Below, one piece after another: positions 57,421 to 64,000 of a DNA stretch of 64,000 nucleotides (position 1 is the stretch's first letter; the number at the start of each line of letters is the position of its first letter). Under the pieces are notes generated by a model. It did no database searches. It had not been told where the DNA came from and saw only the letters and a program-made list of their open reading frames with translations. Source of the DNA: Triatoma infestans (lineage: Eukaryota; Arthropoda; Insecta; Hemiptera; Reduviidae); contig JAAEAF010006504.1 in NCBI GenBank assembly GCA_011037195.1, positions 34,142 through 98,141 of the forward strand. Direction: 5' to 3'. The position numbers and the translations under genes are program-made.

Positions 57421-58539
57421 AATCATCTTGCCCAGCAGTAGTTCAATTCATCGTCGAGTGAGTGCACGTTACACTGTTGTTCGTACAGTATGTGTGGCAG
57501 TTCATAAAATCAAATCAATTTTTGGCTTGATTTATAAAATTATTTATGTGATATTATATCTTTTTATATCTCCAGGGCATCCTATTTTTTTTGTTTCCTG
57601 TACGCACCCTACTGAGGAGAAACCACATCATATCAATTTTAATAAAAATCTGCAAATTAAATGTATTGCTTTTGTGCTTTAAATTACTTTACTTGTTTTT
57701 TTTGTTTCTCATAATTTCACCAACAGTTCTTAAATTAAATATTTGTTTTAATATTTTTGAAATCACTATAAAAATTAATAAATTTTCAACTAATATTCAA
57801 ACTTTAATTATTCTTTAATTAGACTAAATTCTTTAACCTTTGTTGCAAGTAAACTTTAACGACTTCATTAACCAGTAACGATCTCTATGTTTATTTCTTT
57901 TTATATCTTTTTTTAATTAGTTTTTTTTCATTAGTTTCTTTCTGATTTATAAAAATATAATATGTAAGGGGAGAATTAAGTGATTTCTATAATTCTCGTT
58001 CCAGTTCCACATTCGTTTGCGTTCATGATCTTTAGCGAGTGTCTAAAATAGCACTTTCTCTCTTATTAAATAAATACTACTGTTAACTACTTGTTTATTA
58101 AGATAGTTAATAATTTTAGACTTACTTGATTAAATACTCACTCAGCTCCTGTTGTTTTCAACTTGTACTTCAAAATCAAAATTGGTAATCTAGTTTAATT
58201 AAAAGTTTTAATTATATTAACTCCCAAAGATACGTAAAGAAAGGAATGTTCAAATAACAAAAACAGATCAATCACTCACTCAATTAAGTTAATAAAATAA
58301 ACACAATAAGAGAAGTGCATGAGTGTAACAACTATACGTACAAAACAAGAAAGTATAACAAATAGAATAGAATAATAAATTTTGGCAACCAGAAGTACAA
58401 AAGATAAATACGTATTCAACAGTTCGCGCACACAGTCCTGCTTACATAGTCCACTTTACTCAGCTTCGTTTTAATTAGAACTTATTTAAGAAATTGGACT
58501 ATTTTGCAGAGATCGAGCGTAGGAGGAGGAGATAAGAAG
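57421..58539. other. unassigned AT-rich stretch
   Basis: No gene or repeat defended. Confidence 0.4.
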
Positions 58540-58770
58540 GTTTCAACACCAGAACTCCCTCCCCGGACTGAGGCAGGCTGAGATCTGCTCGGGAAATTAT
58601 AGCCAACGGAGATTGGAGGCTTGCATCGGCCTTAACAAGAACAAAGTCCGCGTTCTCACAGGTTTCCTGGTGAAGTTGGTCTTGGAGGGTGATAGGACAT
58701 GCAGATTCTGTGGGGAAATGGAGGAAACTCCATTATATCTTCTAACGAAATGCGAGGCTACCACTCGTTG
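58540..58770 (+). pseudogene. LINE RNase H tail fragment
   Basis: Plus strand: LEACIGLNKNKVRVLTGF, then CRFCGEMEETPLYLLTKCEA, the CCHC-like tail that follows RNase H in jockey/R1-type LINEs. It is interrupted at the right by R170. Different sequence from the other RNase H remnants here. Confidence 0.7.
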
Positions 58771-58774
58771 TAAC

Positions 58775-58935
58775 CAACAACCAACAAACCAACAAGTGTG
58801 ATTGTAACAGAAACATTATGTAGAAGTGAACTCTCTACACGAACATGGTGAATTTGCTCTGACGATGGATGAAAATCCGAAACCGGTCAGGAAGAAAATC
58901 AATATTTATGCTAAGACAGATAAAATACCAGATGT
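58775..58935 (+). repeat. R170 repeat, best-preserved copy
   Basis: Full match to the family (CAACAAACCAACAAGTGT, AACAGAAACATTATGTAGAA, CTCTCTACACGAACATGG, CCGGTCAGGAAG, GATAAAATACCAGATG). It inserts into the LINE tail and contains a hammerhead core. Confidence 0.78.
58857..58890 (+). ncRNA. hammerhead ribozyme motif in R170
   Basis: CTGACGA (58859-58865), then stem GGAT/ATCC with a GAAA tetraloop (58867-58878), GAAA (58879-58882), C-CG-G, GTC (58886-58888), with predicted cleavage after 58888. The core is consensus-perfect; helix I is only two clear pairs (CT with AG), so self-cleavage may need flanking or dimeric help. Confidence 0.62.
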
Positions 58936-59129
58936 TACCCAGCATTGCAGACCCATCCACATATTCAAATATTTTGAGCGTAAAGTTTAATTAGAGTAAA
59001 TTTTAAACAGTAAAGGAAGACAGTATAATAGGACTGACACAGTTTGCTGACTTGTTTAGATAAAAATAAAATAATTTTGTTTTCCTTTATTACTCCCCCG
59101 GCTGTATGCTATAAAAAGTAAGTATAATA

Positions 59130-59514
59130 GAAAGATTGACGACCGCTTAAAGAAGAAGAATTTAATAGGTTTTAGAAGGAGAGAAATTAATGAAAAAGAG
59201 TTTTTCAGTAATAAGCTAGAAAGAATGCTGAACACTTTATAATAAAATGGAGACACTAAACTGCCAGGACTTTACAAGTAAATAGAAATTAGGTAGCGAG
59301 AGATTTAGACTAAGTAATGAGAAGCAGGTTGCGGTAGTTGGTTGTTGACGCGTTGTAATTGCTGTATAAACTGTTCTAAAGACTGTCCCTTGTAGGGCTA
59401 GTGCAGCTGTATATATACAGAGTCTCCCACTCTAGTGTGGCCTAAGTGGCGAGTGAGATTCCCAATTTTCTCTCTCTCTCTCTCTGCTTTGAATCCTTCT
59501 CTTCGGATCCTGTT
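59130..59514. repeat. R340 LTR-like repeat, copy 3
   Basis: Shares GCTGAACAC, AGGTAGCGAGAGATTTAG and the TATATATA segment with the other R340 copies. Ends TCGGATCCTGTTACA; (TC)n at 59468-59489. Confidence 0.6.
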
Positions 59515-60279
59515 ACAAGAAGGAAAGATTGAAATTTGTGCCACAAAAAACAGGATTGTTCGTTCTTACAGGAGGTTATTCTTTAAGGATAGTTTAATCA
59601 ATGAAAATTCGTACTCACCAAAACAAATCAGAGCTCTTCGCCCTTCCTATATCAAGTCTTATTTATAAATGACACAATTCCTCATATATAAGTTAGTTTT
59701 ATAATATAATTCACTTTCTCTTTTGTAGTATCAAATATTTTTTCTACTTTATCTTTAGTTAGATGTATGGCCTAATGGAATTTCATCTAACACCTGCAAC
59801 TTATTAAATAGATGAATTTTCAAACATTTTTACTTATTAATATAAGAATTTATATTCCAAGCTGACGTAAATAAGGCTGATTTTCCTTTGACAGTCCTAT
59901 ACTAAAGATAAATTTGTTGGAATGCCATCAATCCCCCTAACCTCAAACTTGGTGTATTTGGCGTTGACAATGCTTCCTTGAAAAACCATCAATCAGGATG
60001 TACTGCTCACTCAACAGAAATAAGAAGAAATCCAGTGTAGACAGCCATGTTGATTGATAAGTATACAACCTTATACATTTGTTTGAAAGGTTATTTTTTG
60101 AAAATGGAACAGAAATAATTTCACACCTTTTTTCTTTTTTTATTTAACTGTAATAATAAATTATTATTTATAGAAAAACGATCAATTGATAAAATTAATT
60201 AAATTCTTTTCCAGAATTTATTTATATATGTATACTTAGGATTACAATATTGATGGGGATTTCTTTATTTATTTTTAGA
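59515..60279. other. unassigned AT-rich stretch
   Basis: No gene recognised. Confidence 0.4.
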
Positions 60280-60505
60280 GAAGGGAATAGCTAAGTGGTT
60301 AGCGTACTGGACTTCCACGCGGAGGACCCGGGTTCGAATCCAGCTGTGTTGCCCTTATATTTTTTTCTTCCTAGGTCCCTCTACAGCTCAGTGTCTGGTG
60401 ATGGACAGTGTAGTCTGTAACAAGAGAACCCTGTCCGGAGGCCGGCAGTGCACTGACAAGGCTCCGGACGCCAATGACCATAATGTTGACGCGCCATAAA
60501 TTAAA
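60280..60505 (+). mobile_element. SINE-T copy
   Basis: Head ATAGCTAAGTGGTTAGCGTA and GGGTTCGAATCC, body with TGATGGACAGTGTAGTCTGT, AAGGCTCCGGACGCC and TGTTGACGCGCC, then an A/T tail. Confidence 0.85.
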
Positions 60506-61728
60506 AAATAAATAAAAAATTTCAAGCATAATATTTTTTTTTTTAATTTCTAATTATTAGCGAGATGTATAATATATTTTAATATAATACGAGGATATGA
60601 TATAATCATGTAATTATTATTTCACTTGCAAGTTTTATCCTGCTATAGCTATTACGTATTTTTTTTAAGGTTAGATTATTATTTTTTATATATTTCAAAT
60701 ATATTAATAGGATCATTACCTTATTTTATAGCAAACTAGTATTTCTAGTAGCAATGATAAACTCAGAATGATAACATTAAAAAAATCCTCAATCGCACAT
60801 TGTAAATATATCCTCTTAAACTGGCCCGCTTTTTTTGCAGATTTGAAAAGAACCTTCTAGGCCTTAAAGTACAGTTCATATGTCGAGTACTTGGAATTGT
60901 AAGAGAAGGGAAAGCATGAAGAAGAAGAAAATATAAGCCTCTTACAACGTAAAAAGAAAAGAATATGATTTAACTACTTACTGAGTAAGTTGAGTGGGTG
61001 GCCATAGAGGGGAGGGGAGGAGGTCATGAGAAGGAAGTAGAATTCTAGATGGCGAGCAGATCGGCAAAGAAGGGAAGCATGCCCCAGGCTCAACTGGCAA
61101 ATATTGATGTTGGGATCCAAGGGATATGTCGATATCTTGCCAAAAGATGCTATTCAATTGCTTGAAGAAATTCCACCTGGTTTGGGAGATTTTAATAATA
61201 CTCTGATTTTCGGTCGGTATTTAGAAATTATAGCAAGAACAAAATAAAAATGTAAACATAGGCAATTATTATTATTCAGACAAACAGCTTCAAATTTTGT
61301 GTTAACCTTGGTAGAAGTGTTGGCTAGGGAATGGTATTTTTATACCACAATAAAGTCATTAAGATTAAACTTAACCTCCCTAAGTTGCAACTTTACAAAA
61401 TACGTACCGTAAGAAGTCCCAAATGAGATTGGGGTAGCGGGAAGGATGGTGATTCATTCATTTACTCTTTGCTTGGAATAAATGCTGTAAAAAAAAAAAA
61501 AAGAAGATTTTAATCACACTGTCCGAATATGTATCATTTTACTGTACAGTTAAAAGCATATTGGCAATAATGAGAAAGGAGCTACATTGCATGTATAAAT
61601 TCATCAAAGGGAATAAAATAAAAATATAGCTACGATTAGTATTTTTATCTTTCTGTATACTTTAGTTCTGAATACATATCACTCATGCATTTATTTCACC
61701 AAACAACATACATATATACAGTCATTAA
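60506..61728. other. unassigned stretch
   Basis: AT-rich, with a purine-rich block near 60900-61060 and a GC-richer block 61060-61210. No frame or RNA motif could be defended. Confidence 0.4.
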
Positions 61729-61925
61729 GGGAAGGGATTAGCTCAGTGGTAGCGCACTGGACTAGCAACGCGGAGGTCCCAGGTTCGAATCCAGCATGCT
61801 GCCCTTAGATTTTCTCTTTCTAGGAGCATCTACAGCTCACTGTCCGGTGATGGGCAGTGCTGTCTGTAGCAAGAGAACACTGTTCGGAGGCCGGTAGTGT
61901 ATTGAGAAGGCTCCGGGAGGCACAA
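61729..61925 (+). mobile_element. SINE-T copy, 3' truncated
   Basis: Clean A box (TTAGCTCAGTGGTAGCGCAC) and B box (AGGTTCGAATCC), body to GAGAAGGCTCCGGG, then the shared tail is lost. Confidence 0.85.
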
Positions 61926-62007
61926 TAGATCTTTCAAGTCTCATTGCCATAATCACCTATAACAATCTAACACAATATACAGGCATTAACCATAAAATTG
62001 TTTCAGA

Positions 62008-62566
62008 TGAAATGTATTTGGTGTGATGTGGTGTGATTTGGTGTAGAGTCGCGGTAGCTTGTGGCGTGAGCGGTTTTGTAAAGGGCTTGTAAGTGTATAT
62101 GTTTAAGAGAAAAGTATTAGTAGTAATCAAAAGAGCACCACTGTTTTTAAAATAAATATATTATTCTCTAAGCAAATTTAAATATTTTACAATATCACAA
62201 CTATATCTTAATAAATCAGATGTTTATCTAGAATAAAGGCAAATCACTATCACTGGCACTGAGTTTAAGAAAGCGATTCCTGAAGCAAGTGTTCTGGCTT
62301 GAATGTCTGTTCAGACTGTCCTTGAAGGAATGTCTCCTCACTATAGTTCAAATCCTTTCAAATAATGCTGGTATGTTTGGAGGGAGTTTTATTGTTTTAC
62401 CCTAACTGTTTCTTGCCCTTTGGTCTCTTGGTTTGCATTGACCTAGATTGTAGTACCTGGCTCTATCCCCATCACTAAAATACCTCATTACTAAAATTTG
62501 AACTAGCTAATTTTCATAAAATTATTTTACTAAACTATTATTTTTCTATTTCGTTCTTCCACTACA
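62008..62566 (-). repeat. solo LTR-A of the gypsy family, diverged
   Basis: 559 bp starting TGAAATG and ending CCACTACA, with a 4-bp duplication CAGA at 62004-62007 and 62567-62570. Shares GAGCGGTTTTGTAAAGGGC, AATCAAAAGAGCACCACTG and CCTTGAAGGAATGTCT with other copies. Confidence 0.78.
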
Positions 62567-62570
62567 CAGA

Positions 62571-64000
62571 TATTTATATGAATAAAAGATTAAGAACAAA
62601 AGTTGCAACACTCAATATTCCCTTATCTCGGCAAGATTGGAGAAGGAAGAAAGGGAAGAGGGTGCAGTAGGTTTAAAAAAAAATAGAGACCCTGTTACAT
62701 TTGAAAAGATAGGGCTGGTTTTTTTGCCAACCAATATGTATTATATGGGCAGTTTGAAGCAATTAGAAGAAGCTAAATGTAGCTAGATATTGATTTGTAG
62801 ATGTAAGATGTAATTAATTTATAGATGCTAATGTAGATATTAATATGTTGGTTTTTTCCAATCCTCAAAAACAATATACAATGGTTAATGTAATAAAAAT
62901 AAAAATACAAAACTCCACAATAAATAATGTATTGGCGACATGAACTACCTGGCTTTTCCTCTGATTTTTCCTAACTCTTGATAGAAGTTAGAGAGACAGT
63001 TTCTTGGAAGAAACATGGCTGTCTAAGTTAAAGCTCATTCGACTATACATTGCAATGGGCGTGGCAAAATAAATTAAAGGTACAAGTAAATGAAACCAAA
63101 TTTTCCAATTGTATCCAGATAATAAGCAATTTTATCTTACTTTAAAACATAAACACTTTTAAACAAGCAAAATGTTGGATGACTGGGGCCAAAGAAAAAA
63201 ACTTTAAATTTTAAAGTTTATTCTATCGACGTTTCCTTCCTCAGGACGTGTCAAAGAAGGGCAACGACCAAACGTAACTATTATTATATAACGTAAATAT
63301 TAACAACTTTTTTGGGGGGATATTAGTGAAAATTAAAAAAATATAATTATTTTTTTGATCATTATATTCGTTATTATTTGGTTTTAAAGCATAGAGAAAG
63401 GCGTAACAAACTTTAATACAAGGATCAAAATCATCAAACAAACTGAAAGGATATAAGATATATTGTGGTTCACAGAGTGTTGAATACAGAGAGCGCTACT
63501 GAATGTATAAATTGTGAACTGAGTAGGAGTGGCGCGGGGGGAGGGGGCATTCCATTATGATAACTATTAATCACAGTGAAAAGGGAGACACGGATTGTAC
63601 ATTAGAGAACGACACAGTTTCTGTTAGGTTCTGCTATATTATACCGCAGATAATTCTGGTAGACTATCAAAGGGATGGGACTGCCCGCCTGCCCGTTTCC
63701 TTGGATGTTGTTTTCATTTGCTATCTTTTATATCAACTAGCACAATTGTTTGCTTTGTATGTATTAACTGTACATTCGTCATGTCAAGTGGAATTAGTAA
63801 TAAAATAAACAAAAACAAATCCGGCATTGATGATTATCTTGAAGTACTAGATAATAAAAATTGAAAAAATAAAATATCCCTTTTAAAACAAAAGCATATC
63901 TTCCATTCAATTGACTTTATGAATGTTAAGTGATTATTCCTCTTCAACAGTAAACAAATTAGCACTGAAGACTGGTACGTACATATTACACATTTCTCAA
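62571..64000. other. unassigned stretch
   Basis: No transposon end, exon or RNA gene recognised. The frame at 63557-63808 (83 codons) has an ordinary composition and no motif; treated as unsupported. Confidence 0.4.

Noticed and set aside
63557..63808. 83-codon frame near the right edge
   Set aside because: Protein-like in places, but no recognisable domain, no exon borders and no repeat match.

Overview
This is an AT-rich, repeat-packed stretch of an arthropod nuclear genome, most likely insect. The evidence is long A/T runs, GT-AG splice sites, eukaryotic poly(A) signals, and a transposon community of mariner, PIF/Harbinger, Polinton/Maverick, Ty3/gypsy, CR1-like, RTE-like and RNase H-bearing LINEs, plus tRNA-derived SINEs. 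There are no rRNA genes, CRISPR arrays or bacterial-type operons. The species cannot be named from the sequence.

One host gene is supported. Two plus-strand exons, 32365-32506 and 41371-41673, are joined in matching phase across an 8.9-kb intron. They encode the C-terminal tail of an unidentified, probably membrane-linked protein, followed by a very A/T-rich 3' UTR. Its upstream exons are not visible here.

The rest is mobile DNA, mostly decayed. Region 1-13 kb: a LINE endonuclease and ORF1 remnant, a gypsy-family structure whose two LTRs are inverted, a LINE RNase H, two copies of a ~1-kb repeat (R1k), SINEs, a foldback element and a well-formed hammerhead-ribozyme motif. Region 12.8-18.1 kb: one CR1-like reverse transcriptase split by a 3.6-kb gypsy element (gag intact, pol deleted) flanked by a 4-bp duplication. 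Region 18-31 kb: an RTE-like RT, R1k copies, a CR1-like 3' end containing a SINE, and two mariner pseudogenes. Region 31-44 kb: the host gene, with solo LTRs and LINE fragments in and around its intron. Region 44-47.8 kb: SINE, solo LTR, ribozyme-type repeat and a deleted mariner.

Region 47,783-54,415 is the most notable unit: a complete-ended 6.6-kb Polinton with 323-bp terminal inverted repeats and a perfect 6-bp target duplication (GTTAAT). It carries a spliced small gene, a broken protein-primed DNA polymerase lacking its catalytic C-terminal part, a retroviral-type integrase with one stop, and two small unrecognised minus-strand genes; no capsid, ATPase or protease gene was seen. Region 54-64 kb: a foldback with Penelope-like ribozyme relics, a 704-bp Harbinger remnant, a LINE RNase H tail, a second hammerhead motif in a dispersed repeat, two SINEs and a gypsy-family solo LTR.

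Recurrent families defined here: R1k (~1 kb, internal ~300-bp modules), R170 (hammerhead-bearing), R340 (LTR-like), LTR-A (the gypsy family), LTR-B (ATAT-targeting solo LTRs), SINE-G, SINE-C and SINE-T. All family assignments rest on reading the sequence, not on database searches.
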